Positions 33,703 to 46,690 of a stretch of DNA of 64,000 nucleotides are shown here, piece by piece; the stretch's first letter is position 1; each line of letters opens with the position of its first letter. Position numbers and translations under genes: made by a program. The notes under the pieces were generated by a model. That model was not told the origin of the DNA. It did not search any database and saw only the letters and a program-made list of their open reading frames with translations. The DNA is from Branchiostoma floridae (lineage: Eukaryota > Chordata > Leptocardii > Amphioxiformes > Branchiostomatidae). The stretch is from the NCBI RefSeq assembly GCF_000003815.2, contig NC_049996.1, forward strand, positions 18,198,018 to 18,262,017, in the 5' to 3' direction.

Positions 33703-34304
33703 CTGAATAATGAGACTCTTTTTACACTACCATTGCTTTTAAATTATTCAATCCAGCGTTATGTATATATCACACTCCTTCACATTTGGGAGCACATTGT
33801 AATCAAATTAAGCAGTCTGTATGGCAGACTCTGTATATTGTAACTACTTTACGTTTGTGCCCGCATCTGAACTGTGAGCAGCGACACCTGTCCTGCAGTA
33901 CAATGTGAACCAGTCAGAATTGCCGTTAAGAAGGTGACAGACGGTCACCGAAACGTTAGAGTGAATAAAGCAATGGTTTCTGAATGAAACCTCACCTGTG
34001 TTGGTAGAATCCATAGTTGAAAGGTTTAAATTTTGCTCCAACACAAAATAAGAAAAACTCATTATGAGCCCTCTCTGAATCGTGACGGTGGCAGGTTCCG
34101 TCTTCCCCCATCTATGATGGCAGGAAGCTGCTGCATCCTTTGACTTCTGGAACATCAGTGAAGCAAATCGTACATCTGAAGAAGGTTGACGTGCTTGACT
34201 GAAAATTTATGGTGAGTTTTTCTGATTTTGTGTTGCACGTTGGAACAAAATATAAACCTTTCAACTATAAAGAATGGTTGTGTAAAAAGAGTCTCTTTAT
34301 TCAG
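33703..34304. mobile_element. Foldback element next to the GUK1 3' end
   Basis: Outer inverted arms 33703-33727 and 34280-34304 (25 bp, one mismatch, GAATAAWGAGACTCTTTTTA type). Inner inverted arms 34012-34058 and about 34207-34262 (GTTGAAAGGTTTA, CAACACAAAAT, GAAAAACTCA). Its right edge contributes the AATAAA used as the GUK1 poly(A) signal. A stem followed by GAAAC occurs at 33933-33954. Confidence 0.75.
34296..34301 (-). terminator. GUK1 poly(A) signal AATAAA
   Basis: TTTATT on plus, which is AATAAA on the GUK1 strand, 27 bp after the stop codon. It lies inside the terminal arm of the adjacent foldback element. Confidence 0.7.
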
Positions 34305-34327
34305 CGATGTCTGTCCGCTGCCCGTAG

Positions 34328-37300
34328 TTAGTCCTGTGAGCTGGAGTTGACCGTGGTGGCCGAGGCGGCAGGCTTGTCCAGAAAACTGTTCACCACTGAT
34401 GAGGAGGACCCTGTAGCCATGGCCAAGGGCATCTGGGACTAAAGAGGGGGGGGGGTGATATTACAAGTTAGAACTTAGAAGATGTTGGGAATTTTTCTAT
34501 CACCAAAACTAGTGAAGAACTTGGTTAATTTAAAAAATACAGTCATACAAATAAATACACTGTCACATACTAACAAATGTTACAACCAGTTATACCTTGA
34601 TAAGAAACGGGCTAAATTAACTTACTTTTAGTTTTAAAATCACAACGTAATACTAACAGGCTTGGCAAGTTATGGCAACTTACATGTACATGATCCCATG
34701 TTATCAATGTGTAAAACCTCAAGAATCAACCTTTCAAAACGCACTTACAGGTCACGTAATATACAATCATGTACTTGCAATCAAGGCAGGGCCATCGTTG
34801 CTGAGAAAGACTGTACAATACAAACATAGGCCAGTTGTGCCTATAAATATAGTAACAGCATTTCAGCATTGACACAAGGCTTGCTGATTCACTCATGCAG
34901 AGCAAGTGATGTAATATGCAGAGCAAGCAAGCAATCATATACAATATGCAGAGCTAGTGATGATAAGTGGTAGTGTACAGAGCAAGTGATAACAAGTTAT
35001 CATCACCAGAACATTAGTGATAACGATAAGTGGCAATATGCAGAGCAAGCGATAACGAAAGTTCCTACTAGTTATCAGCTGCGTCCAACCTCAGGGTTTG
35101 TACTGTTCGTTTTTAACCTCATCGATCGCCTGTATGCAAACAACACGATACATGCGCAGTGTGAGATGGTGCATGTAGTGGGAGCCCAGCAGTGTACATG
35201 CTACCTCAGGCAATACAGCATGAAACTATGTTGTCAGGTTATATGATTTGACTGAAACTTCTGGGCTACTGTCCTGGACTGGGTCTGCAGGCGAACAATA
35301 CACATGCGCTGTGTGGGATAGTGCACAGTGGGAGCCCAGTGTACATGTGTATATGCAACCTTAGGCAAAACAGAATGAGGCTGTGTTGGAAGGTATTATT
35401 TGACTGAAACATCTGGTAAACTGTCCTGCATTGGGTTTGTATACAAACTTGCAGGCACCAATGACCCAACGTACAGGAGTCATGTGTTCATGATATCACA
35501 CAACTGAAGTAATTGGGTCAGTGATTTTAAAGAAAGTCATAAGCTTAGTATAGGCATCAAGGTATATTTCTTAAATTCAGTTTTCTTGTGTTGGACTGAA
35601 TAAATGTTAAAACAGGTGCAGGATGCAACACCACTAATCCTGAAAGAGATGAAATGCAAATATTTTGGTGCAATGATGCAGTGCTGTGGAGTGCCACCAA
35701 AAGGACACACTGGTAAAATACCCAGGCAAATCTTCTCATAGAAGCTGTAAGGTCAGCCATCAATGAAATACTGCAACAGGGTAAATGGCACTCCACAGCA
35801 ACATTATTTCAGTTCTACAACAGCCCTACAGTTGCAACTATCAACAGCATGCAGCAAACAAGTCCTTTCTGGTCTTCACAACACAGCTTCTGGTATATTC
35901 ATAAGTATAACCTGTTGCATCCTTCCAGAGCTCATGTATGAATCCTTAACACACATAATACCGGGGTATATACAAAATATGTAATCTAAAAGCATATCTA
36001 TCAGGGGAAAACAGAATCAAGGTTAAAACTCTTCCAATTGCATTTGGCGTGCACTTTGGATATTGTGTTGCAATGGTAGACTAAAGTAAACATCTGAGTA
36101 TCAGCATGAAAATCTTACAGTAGGTTAAATTCTATCCCTTCCTATTATGATTTACACGTCCACAAACAATACTCACTTTAATTAAGATGCCTTTTAATTT
36201 CTCGTATGCAACATCCAAGTCATCATTGGTGATGATGTGTTGAAAATTTCCTGGTTTTAAACCTGAAAAGACAACAATTAATGGATGTTAGAGTTTACAT
36301 CGGTTAAGAAAGCTATATCCGCCCACTACTCAAAGGACTGTACCATTGGATGTAGCCTTCAACAAAGAAAGCAGCACATTTTTTCGGCCCGTTTTCGGAG
36401 GATTTCAGGGCCAAAAAGCAAAAGAGAAATCAGTCGGCATCATCAGCTAAATCTCTCCTGCATGGCAACTGGCAAAATCATTGGTTTGAGTACCTGATTG
36501 CACAGCATTTGAGCTGCTTATGATATACAACCCAATTGCACTCTATACATAACATCAAGAAGTAGAAGGTGTACTTTGGGAAACTGGGAACTAATGATTG
36601 TTTGTGGCATCACACTCAGGAGAATTCTCTGTTGTCACATCTACATTGCCATCTCACCATACTCCAGTTCATTCCTGGCTGCAGACAGTCTCTTCTGAAG
36701 AGCCTCCTCCGTCTCTGTTTTTCTGCTTCTCAGCCGCTTCTCCTGAAGGGCGTAAAACAACAATTTGTCAGTCAGTTTTATACTAGTTAGGGACTTAAAT
36801 ATATCTATAACAACCTAGGGTTACCAAAGAAATCTTTTGGAAGAGCCTTTAGCAAAATCTACATGAACTGTGACATAGATTCTGATAACTAAAATTTGTC
36901 TTTAACCAATTCTGTGGTCAAAGACAGGAACTAGCCACAATGTCTTTTGATTTTCATTTCCAAGATTTTCAATTTTCAAATTTGTTTTTCAACTTGTTTA
37001 TTGGCAGGACAACTTTCTTCAATAGAACCGCTAACATGCATTGGCATAATACCGGTCATAAGCCTTATACCGTCGATTAAAAATAGTGGAACTTAAAGAG
37101 ATCTACACATGCAACAATAGTTATTTCTGAGGTATGCACACTTCAGACATCTAGGTGTCAAATACATAATTTACAAAGCATCGATAACAATGCATTCGAA
37201 GACAACAAGGCCAAAAGTTTTCAGGTCATTTTCGGGGCAGGCGAGCTCGTCGTGGGACAAACACACTGTCACGTTCATCGCCAGATTTGTAGATAATAAT

Positions 37301-39800
37301 CACATGTGCTCAAGGCACAAGACGAGCATGATTCAACAGCAATCTTGAATTTCTTTTGGTGACCTACAACTCGTGTAAAAGTGCGAGGAACCGTTGCATA
37401 ATAGCCCGGATCTACGGCTGAATGGGTCAAATTGAACGTACGCCGCCATTTTCCCGCCATTTTTAATGCTACAGCCAGCAGTAAAGTTTTACGTCATAGC
37501 GGTTGTGACGGACCAAAATTAAATGAAAATTCTTGTCAGTATACGCCCATTTTCTCATGACTTTTTGTATGCTCATGCAGATTTTTGTTTTGTGCAACTA
37601 CTAACAGGAAAGAAAGGAACAACAGAGGATGAATAAAGGTACATAGCGGCAGTTAATTGTGCCGTGTTTCGTTCGACCGGTATAGTGCACCCCCTTCCAA
37701 CACGCGCCCGTTCTCCGTGCAATTCCGCGGTGTGTTCCAATTACGATATTATGTTTTTAGCAGGACCAGAGAGACAAAATATTTTTCACAGAAGAAGTGG
37801 CAAAGGTAAGCTGTAACTGTACAGCACGATGTAACTGGAGAAAATGATGCGTTGATCATTTGCCAAATTAGCATTGCTTGAGAAATTGCAGTAAACCGAC
37901 CGGTATTATGCCAATGGATGTTATACATAATGACAATCTTCTTTGACAATCTTCGTTCTACAATGGCCAAACATCATTTTCTTCTTCATTCATTACTCAC
38001 CAGCACATCTATACTGGGAGGCTTGATGAAGATGTAAACAGCCTCCAGACTGGCCTTCTTCACGTTCCTGACCCCCTGGGTGTCGATGTCCAGGATGGGG
38101 ATCACGTTGTTACTTTGTACCTCCTCAAGCGCCTTCTTACTGTGGGGGGAAACAGTGCTTTTTAGGTACTATCATCATTAAACTTAAGTTGTTTCTCAGA
38201 TTTCCAATCACAAATTATGAAGAAAAGTTAGAATAGAAACAAGAGTAGACTGTACAGTATCTCAGAACTTCACCGATAATTCTAGAGGCTGTAAAAAATC
38301 TATTGACATCTATATTTTAAAACGCCAAATAATAGATACTCGAGCAACTGGATACAATTTTGGGAACAATCAGACACCATCCGCTGTCTTTCGTCAGTAA
38401 CACTGACAAATGACAGCAGAATTGCTATCTGAAACATCTGACCATTTCCAAAATCATATCTGAGTTGCTTGAGTAAGTATTATTGAGTATCTTATCACCT
38501 GGATGACCTTCATTGACGTCTATGCTCTGTAGTAAAGCATGTCAGACCAGAGTCCAAACTTATTGGTGAGTCGCGGTAAATGACTTTTGTAGGGGGGTCT
38601 GGGGGCATCGACCCTCCATGGTGCAGAGTTTTTGATGGTTTTGAGTTAAAACAGTGCATTCTAAGGTATCCCAAGAGGCAAAAATACTGTTACAGATGTC
38701 ACAGTAGAAGGTTGTGACCACAGATGACCTGGTAGCCTCCCTGGTCAATCAGAATTTTATGCTTGTCAGAGGATTTTCTCCCCAAAATAGGGCGTCCAGG
38801 GGCATCAAATTTCTTGTTATTCTAAGAAAAGTGCATCCAGATGATGCGTTGACGAATGCCTGACTAAAAGCCTGCATACCAACCTTGTTCCATAAATGTT
38901 CCCAGAAAACTCGGCCCATTCCAGGAAGTCTCCCTGCTTGATGTTCTCCTGGAACTGGTCCCTGTTGATGAAGTGGTACTCTGGGAAAAACAAAATCGGT
39001 AGCAGAAATAATCAAATCTAAATATGAAAAAATTTTGTAATATACTGTGTATAGGCATTCACATGCCCAACCTGTGGCAGACTGTGCAGAAGTGAAGCGG
39101 GTTTAGTTGCACATCGCCGAGTCCATCTGTCAGTGAACTGATTGTCCGACAGGATGACAAGGACAAGAAGAAGAATAGGAATTCATAAAGAATGCATAAG
39201 TAACAGGTTGTTTGTTTGTTTATTTAGATCTCCATTAGAATGTACAACTGGCATGTAAATTCTATTCTTCCTGCATGGAGACCTAACAAAAGGTCATTGC
39301 TAACTACGGATTAGGTGTTATACTGGTAATAGTTTCCCCTTACCTCTTCCATTCAGCTCCCCTGGTCGAGGTTGTCTTGTGGTGTCTGCAGAGGAAGCAG
39401 AGAAGCCTGCTGAGTGCAATGTGACATAACAGCATTCGAAATGACTACAGTACAGTTTCACTAACTCCTAGCATTTAATTCTGGGATAAGCTGTCTTTGT
39501 TTTTATCTATCTATGGACAATATCATGATGTGGCAGAGACTGTCATTCTCTAATAGGACTGTTTAGCCAAAGTCGAAGCTGTAGGGCTGATATCTATTAA
39601 GCTTTTGCCATTGTCATTATTGACCGAAGGTGGCCATATGAATCTGGAAGAGATTGATGTAACACCCTACTACAGTGTGTATACCCACGTGAGACGCTGA
39701 GCTGGAAGACCCCCGGGAACTCCTTGAGGAGTTTGTTGTAGAGCGTGGACTTGCCGCTGCCGGAGGGGCCGCAGATCACCACAGGTCGGGGCAGCGCCAT
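34328..39800 (-). CDS. GUK1: Guanylate kinase
   Basis: Cytosolic enzyme that phosphorylates GMP and dGMP with ATP. Exons 39800-39689, 39385-39344, 38980-38884, 38139-38001, 36742-36658, 36262-36177 and 34438-34328 have consistent phases and give 223 residues. Visible features are the P-loop GPSGSGKST at residues 11-19, the GMP-binding SVSHTTRQPRPGE across the exon 1/2 join, and YHFI...FLEWAEFSGNIYGTS. Also VIPILDIDTQGVRNVKK and the lid/C-terminal RSRKTETEEALQKRL are present. The start chosen is the ATG giving MALPRPVVI. The frame stays open upstream to an acceptor-like site at 39833 (TTCCAG), so an upstream exon could add residues including ARLFLRTYVPG, possibly an organelle-targeting form. 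The last exon adds a Ser/Thr-rich tail of 36 residues that ordinary GUK1 lacks. Confidence 0.94.
34880..35060. repeat. Irregular short repeat (CAGAGCAAGTGATAA)
   Basis: About six copies of GCAGAGCAAGYGAT with spacers of 20-40 bp, in the last intron of GUK1. Confidence 0.75.
35136..35460. repeat. Direct duplication, about 155-bp unit, GUK1 intron
   Basis: ACATGCGCWGTGTG, GGGAGCCCAG, GTACATG, TTTGACTGAAAC and CTGTCCTG recur in order, first from 35136 and again from 35290. Confidence 0.8.
38338..38510. mobile_element. Foldback element (CTCAAGCAACTGGATATGAT family)
   Basis: Inverted arms ACTCGAGCAACTGGATACAA (38339-38358) and its complement near 38446-38475 enclose a loop containing CTGACAA, a 6-bp stem with one mismatch and GAAAC (38403-38435). 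Related pieces occur at 30295-30310, 42530-42580, 42680-42720, 51055-51090 and 61560-61715. Confidence 0.65.
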
Positions 39801-40284
39801 GCCAGGTACGTACGTACGCAGGAACAAACGGGCTGGAACACAGGTCACAGGTCAAATGATATATCCAAAAATTAGCTTGCTAAAATCTACTGCTAAACAA
39901 GAGATTTTTCTGCACGATAATAAAACTTGGAAAGGGTACGTAATCAGGAATAAACGGGCTGAAAAACACACAGGTGCAAAGGTCAAATGTTTTATCGACT
40001 AAGGTGCGGTCACATAGGTCAAGCGATCGTCGTTCAGCTTTGATGCCATAAGATTTTCAAAAAGGCCCTAACAGAACCAGCCACTGACATGGATCCAAAA
40101 CAGCATTTTGTGTACCAAGACAGTTGAACTTTGCTGAAGATGTACATTTCTGTCCGCCAAAATGCCCGTAGTTAGCAATCGTATGAAATCGCACGGCCTA
40201 TGTGACTACAGCTGCTGTAACCTGTGAACTTCAAAGTTGTAAGTCACTTGTAATCAGTTCTTAGGAACAACTCTAACCGAAGCT

Positions 40285-40432
40285 TTGTATTTTCACTTGA
40301 GTGAAGTGAGGAAAGTTGTGCTAAGTGCCTTAAATGCCAAGGGCACAAGATCGGTGGCACATTCACGGATTCAAACCCAGAACCCCTTTTATGAATCCAA
40401 CACCCTGCCGATTGCGCCACACGACTTTTCAC
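40285..40432 (-). mobile_element. tRNA-derived SINE family 2, copy 1
   Basis: Shares GAGTGAAGTGAGGAAAGTTGTG and, in order, CACAAGATCGGTGGCAC, ATTCAAACCCAGAACC and GATTGCGCCAC with 46530-46690. On minus this gives TGGCGCAA (A-box-like) and GGGTTTGAAT (B-box-like), then a conserved non-tRNA body. Upstream of GUK1. Confidence 0.75.
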
Positions 40433-41146
40433 TGCATCTCAGGTTTGCTAGCATGATTAAATCTCACTTATAGCAGCCCGCCTAACATCCGCCGGCCAGT
40501 TACAGCCCCGGACAGCAGAGTTTGTGTTACACATACTAAAGGTTTGCCATTACAAAGGACATGCCATACTGACCTTGGGAATGAAAACTTCCCTCCCAGG
40601 GACTGCAGCCTATGCCAGATACCCTCAGGTTTTAGAAGGCTTTTCGATTGATTCTCTGGAAACGTTAAGTACCCATACACCCATTAGACTAAGAGGCTAT
40701 CCCAGCTGAGAGCACGGCTCCACTGAGACTAACAGCCATTACCAGCTCATCCCCACACTAATGTGGCATGGAGAAACACTTTACAAGGCTTGTTTTCCAC
40801 ATGTGTCAAAGTCCTTCAATGTTAGAAGGTTTAGAAGACTCTATACAGGGCAGGTCTAGGTTAAGATATTGTTTGTCATAACAAAGTGTCAAAACACAGT
40901 CTCAAATGTTCTGTCTTATGCTCAGTGATGCAAGAAGCAGTGACTCAAGATTTTGGGTTGCTTCAGTAACTGTTTTCTTGTGTTATATTTGTAATCATGT
41001 TATCTCTCTGCTTGGAGAATAAGATATTACACGGATTTTTAAAAGGAGTAACAAAGGTTGATGCTCCCCCATGCCCTGACCATACCACCCCTTACCCTGG
41101 GGAGTTTAAGATACTCTGACAAGCATGAAATCTTAATTGACCATGG

Positions 41147-41470
41147 CAGGGATAAACAAGTCCACTAGCCCTATTGTCCAGGGCAAGTGAAAGTGCTGTT
41201 CGGGCAAGTGCATGTCCTACCCCACTTGTCCGATCGGGTAAGTAAGATTTTTCCATCGATTTTAGTGCAATTTTGATATACTTGTTACTTTTTACAGTCA
41301 TGACATCAAGCAATTGTCTACAGAGAATTCCATTGCTGGAAGTGAAAATGCATATACTAGTAACAGTGACATTTGAATTTTGGGCAAGTGAAAAATTTTT
41401 TCGGGCAAGTACATTTTTTATGTGTTTGCCCGATAGGACAAGTGGATTTTAGAAAACTTGTTCAACCCTG
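41147..41470. mobile_element. CAGGG-family B non-autonomous DNA transposon, 324 bp
   Basis: Ends CAGGGATAAACAAGT and ACTTGTTCAACCCTG. Flanks CATGG (41142-41146) and CAGGG (41471-41475), a 5-bp duplication with one difference. Inverted relative to, and nearly the same sequence as, 18286-18609. GGGCAAG/CTTGCCC words near both ends. Confidence 0.88.
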
Positions 41471-42529
41471 CAGGGATGCTACTACTTGTACTAGCCTAAG
41501 GTTACATATGTACAGTCTTAAAACTGTGACCTGTCTGACAGAACATTTGTCCCTCAGGAAGCCTTAGAGTACTAAATAAGATTCCTGGAAGGGGGCATCC
41601 CCATCTGTACCCCCTTCAAGTTCAACCCCATTGCCCGCTAGGTCACTCCACTTAATCGCAGTGCTCTCCTAGACACCTCCATGGATACTGATTCTTCCAT
41701 AGACATGAAGTTTACCTCAGTCTGTACCAGCTGGAAGATTCTCATGGGGCTCGATTCTCCCCCTGACAACTGCCAGGTCTGCTGAAATATGCTTGCCAAT
41801 CTTAATTTGTCTGGAACGAGTCTATGGATTATTTTTTTACATCGACCACAACCTCAGTCTGTTACCGCAACAACTTTCCAAGTAGAGTTTGATGGTGAAA
41901 ATTGTGATCTTTTGCTTATATGCCGTCTTTTTCTGTCAGCTATCCCCGCCTTGTCTTTTGAGGCTCCGATCGGCAGCAGAGGTTGCTGGGGATAGCTTAC
42001 AAACTAGACTTTAACCCCTGCCCACCCTACATCTGCTATAAAGAATACAAATTTAGTGCACAGATAGTTAAGTGTGGACAAACTTAAGGACTCCACAAAA
42101 TTTGAGCCTCAGAATGTATAAGAAACAGTGTTTCAGAGAATTTTAAAATTTTCCATGGAAGGATTTCCCCAGACCCCCTACAGTACTTGTATCTGCCTCA
42201 CCTGCCACATGGTAAGAAATTTGGACCCACTTTGACAAAACCCTAGCTAAAAGCCTGATACTACACATACATGTACAAGGTACTGAAAGGCCTTCCATTG
42301 AGGTAGAACACAATTGAAATGTCAGTTCCAGTTGGCACTGTGTCACCAAGAGCTGACTGCTGTACACACACACACCTCTACACTTCATTCATCGCAACTT
42401 TAGAGAGAAGCGGACTGCATTTTGTCTGCCCGCTGACAGGGTTATCAGTTCATTGTTCTGTTCATTAGTGTACAATAGGAACAGATGGGGCCACAGTTAT
42501 AGTTATGATAACTTATACAGCCTGAACAT

Positions 42530-42775
42530 GAATTATCCAAAAAGCTGAGTTACTCAAACAACTGGATGTGATTTTGGAAACATGAATGACTTCCTCACTA
42601 TTGTGGCTCTTGGTCTTACTAAGTAAGCATAACAATACCACAACTGAATCATGAAACCAAAACTGATCATGAATGACCCAAAAAGCTGAGTTACTCAAGC
42701 AATGGATATGATTTTGGAAACATGAATGACTTCCGCACAACTGTACATATGGCTCTTACTAATCATAACAATACC
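42530..42775. repeat. Direct duplication, about 137-bp unit
   Basis: AAAAAGCTGAGTTACTCAA, GATTTTGGAAACATGAATGA and CATAACAATACCACAACTG recur in order about 137-140 bp apart. Confidence 0.85.
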
Positions 42776-43090
42776 ACAACTGGCAAAACCTGTGGTCTTA
42801 CAACAATAAGGAATGAAAGACAATCTACTGTATGCAAAACACAGGCCCACAACACAGCTGTGATTGTACTGTATTACAAAAGTGCAATGACAGGACAGGA
42901 CAAGTCTATCATTGTATCAATACATTTGTTGAGAAGCAGTTCAGGGTCACTGATAATTTATGGACAATCTCTTGGTCAATTTTACACTCAACAAATCTCT
43001 TTATTCATGAATGTCACCTGGGATTAAGAAAATACGAAATTGCAATTGATCATCTACCTAAGGGCCATCTTTAGTGACAGCACTAACCAC

Positions 43091-43195
43091 TAGCCTGGGT
43101 ACCATCCGTATTCTACCGGGGCTCCTTACACTTGCTATTTAGGGAAGTGAGTGTAAGGAGCCCCGGTAGAAATATAAAGGATGGTACCCAGGCTA
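43091..43195. mobile_element. 105-bp foldback element with 8-bp target duplication
   Basis: Begins TAGCCTGGGTACCATCC and ends GGATGGTACCCAGGCTA, with further matching arms (TCTACCGGGGCTCC). Nearly the whole element folds on itself. Flanked by perfect CTAACCAC duplications (43083-43090 and 43196-43203), fitting the hAT superfamily. A decayed relative begins near 45907. Confidence 0.9.
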
Positions 43196-43649
43196 CTAAC
43201 CACAGCAGAGATGGGGATATGAAAGCTTCTTTTGAAACCTTTATGACACTAAACAATCAGACAACAAAGCTCGCATCAAAATGGACACATGGGCTGAATA
43301 GGGAAGAGCAATTAAACCTGGAAACTGGTCACATTACTGGTGGTCCTGTCCAAAAAAAAATCACGTACATGGCTCAGCCAGAAATGGGAATACAAACACA
43401 CACGTCATCCTGTGCACATCAGCTTATGATTTTTACTGTATGATTCATAGTTGCAAGTTGGTACCCCTGGGTACTACACAAATACGAATTACAAAGGAAA
43501 TCAAATGCAGCATCATCTATCAAACATTATATCAAAGGCACATAGTCTTTCAGCCTCACCGGTCTCTCACTACAAACGTTAACAATAACATGGCTTCAGC
43601 ATTCACTACATCGTATGGATCCTAAAAGGAAATCACTAATGCCTCAACC

Positions 43650-43975
43650 CAGGGTTAAACAAATTTTCTAAAATTTACTTGTCCTATCGGGCAAGTACAT
43701 TGAAAATTCACCAAACCAACTTTTCACTTGCCCAAAATTTCAATGCCATATTTTTTGCGGGTTCACTAATAAATTACGGGATTAGTCTGATAACTAAGAC
43801 CATTTCAGAGGTTTTTGTGCCTCTTTACTTGACAATAAACTGGAGAAAAACAACAACAAAAGCCTCAGCACATGCAACTGGCAAGGATTTAGTGGGAAGG
43901 GGTTGCACATGCACAAGCATGATAGGCACTTTCACTTGTCCGGGACAATCGGACTAGTGGACTTGTCCAACCCTG
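43650..43975. mobile_element. CAGGG-family B non-autonomous DNA transposon, 326 bp
   Basis: Ends CAGGGTTAAACAAAT and GACTTGTCCAACCCTG. Perfect 5-bp duplication CAACC (43645-43649 and 43976-43980). Left-end GGGCAAGT and CTTGCCC words are retained. The middle differs from the other two full copies. Confidence 0.9.
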
Positions 43976-46529
43976 CAACCACTTTCACTTTCTACTATTC
44001 ATTCACGCCATAACAGTTACTATCAATACAAATATACAACAAAACCTTATAGCTTAAATACACGTTACACAGTACCCCAACTTCCTTTAACAGTGAAACA
44101 TCTAGCTGCTACTGCTCCCGATACATCTGCCCAATTCTCCACACATTCCTATTCAGCCCTTTGGGTTGCCAGACAACACGGGCCCCAAAAAGTAAACCTT
44201 CCATATCCTCCACATGTACACATATGCCTGGTCCTGTAATGCCTTAAATAATTCAAGAAGAATCAAATCAGGAGAGACTAGTTAACAGCACTACTGGAAA
44301 CTCACCTGTGAATAAAAGAATGCAGGTCTTTCCTGAACAACTTGCACAACTACAAGTGTTATTCACCTGAAGAGTATGCCAGTCTACAGAATATCCACCT
44401 TTTATATGTAGTCTGTCAGCTGCAGATGATGATGGGAATGAATGGACTGTACCACTTCTACATGAGGGGGAGGTGATAGGTTGTTATCTAATCTGTTTGC
44501 GTGATCATTTAAAAATATTTTGAAGCTTATTGCTACTTACGGCTATTTTAGTGTCTTAAAGAGTTTTAAGAAATGTAAGATCTTGATATTAAAGTCAGTA
44601 TAGATTTAGATGTCTAATTGTAATAATTAGTTTTATCTGAATATTTCATGACAGATCCCCCTCATACACATTACAATATTAATAGGATGTCCTAATTGGA
44701 AATTCCCCATGACGTCAACTGTAACTGAGGGAAAGACCAAGCCAATCCTGGCAATCTCTAATCTAACGTTATGTGATGTAATGGGGAAACTGAAAGTGAA
44801 AGCAGTTGATTAAGTTATAGTTGTTCTTGGTTGGGAAAAACAGAAAAGCTTATTAATAAGCATATTATAGATAAAAATTCATGCTAAAATGATACCTAAC
44901 ACAAGTAGATCTAACACTAATAAAACAGTGGAATCAAACAGAAAAGTCAACAGAAAAAAAAATGATCACTTTTCTGGTCTAGGGGAAAAGATCACCATCT
45001 AGAAGAAAGATATGAAAATCAAGAAAATTTGATGTGTTACTTTTTGTCAGTCCCAATTGGACACATATACCTTGTTCATAATAGCTTCTTTGAAAGACAG
45101 AAGGTACCAGTATTCCCTTATAATATCATAACTTGTATCTAGTTGTAGTGTTGTAATATTGAGGGTTAAGAATTGTCTTAAAACAGCCTAGATGGAAGTA
45201 CTAGTAAGAACAAGAAAGGAGCTGAGCACCAGGCAGTCCTGTCCTAATGAGTCTGTAATTCACTAGTAGTAGTACCATAGGGACTTCATTATCCATTAAT
45301 GCTGTACATTGGGTAATCCACCTGAGCACATGGCTGACACGGTAAGTTACAGGACAGTAAGTTTGAAAGTCAAACCAAGGATAGAGTTGTACAGATCTGT
45401 AAGTGTAAGATACAGATTGTGGCCATGAGCAGATACAAAATTTGAACACACAACTACAAAAGGGGAAATGATATCCTGGTGGTTTCATATTAGTAATTTC
45501 ACAGTCACCTCCTTGCCACGACTCAAAACCACCTTTGTAAAACCCTGTATGGCAGTTGAACTAGTACTGTCAACACTACTTTCTCCCCAAAATTAAATTA
45601 AAACCCTGTAAACATTTCACATTTTACCGTAATTACTGAGTACTATACGATCGTTTGGAGCTCTGTTTGCAGTTGGTGACTGTTGACTGACATATATATA
45701 TATATCATACAGTATAAATCATACAAAAGATTTAAATCTTGATATAAAAACTTGAGTGACATGTGTTACCACATACCAGTAGCCACCTGTACAATGTTGT
45801 AGCATCACCTGGAGTAATTAGTATCAACTGACAGCAGTGACGTGTTATAGTATGTGCGTCATACAAAACTGGTACTGCAACTTTTAAAGTACTGGTACTA
45901 AGTGGTAGCCTGGGTGCTATCCCATTTACTACCAGGACTCTTATACTTAAGCTTGGTTCCCTAGAATTTTAGTAGAAAAAACCTTTCTCTAGCCAGTAAG
46001 GTGAATCAACAAATAGAGTTTTATGAGCTCACTGCAAACTAACTGTGAATTTGAAGTCTGCCTTACAACTTCATTTACAATACTGTGTTTGCTTTATTGT
46101 CGAGTATAGCAATCAACTCCATACGCCATGTCACTGTTAGTACTAGTAGTAGGTCGTTTATTTTGTACTTTTGTAAGGTTTTCTGTAAGATTTTGAAATG
46201 CCCTTCATCCTACTCCTAGTACAGTTTATATTGTTTTTCTGTGCTTCCTGTTTCTGAATAGGCTGATTCATTATTACTATTAGCTAATGATACCCTTCTT
46301 TCGCTTCCAGTTCCAATTTAAATTAGTGTCATATTACAACTGATGCTCAAGTCCTTTGAACTTTATATAGATTACTCCTAAGTTGGCCTGACACTGACAG
46401 ACATTTACCGCAGCCAGCGAAAACACGTGTATACAGACTACCTACCATCCTTTCTTTCTTTCTTCCGATCATTTTCTTATTGATTGTAGCACAGTCTTTA
46501 TTTAACGTCTTATCTGAGGAACATCCCTA

Positions 46530-46690
46530 GCCAAAGCTAGGTACTCATTTTCATCTGAGTAAAGTGGGGAAAGTCGTGTAAAGTGCCTTTCCAAGGACAC
46601 AAGATTGGTGACACGGTAGGGTTCGAACTCGGGACCAGTTTCGGGCCTGAGCCCAACGCGTTGCCGCTGCGCCACCGATCCCAAAAGGTA
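46530..46690 (-). mobile_element. tRNA-derived SINE family 2, copy 2
   Basis: On minus, an A-box-like TGGCGCAGCGG (about 46675-46665) and a B-box AGTTCGAACCC (46629-46619), then CACTTTACACGACTTTCCCC body sequence shared with 40285-40432. The better preserved copy of the two. Confidence 0.8.

Noticed and set aside
37275-37460. Short minus-strand frame starting ATGGCGGGAAAATGGCGGCG in GUK1 intron 4
   Set aside because: The start resembles a housekeeping gene 5' end, but no donor in phase or partner exon could be found.
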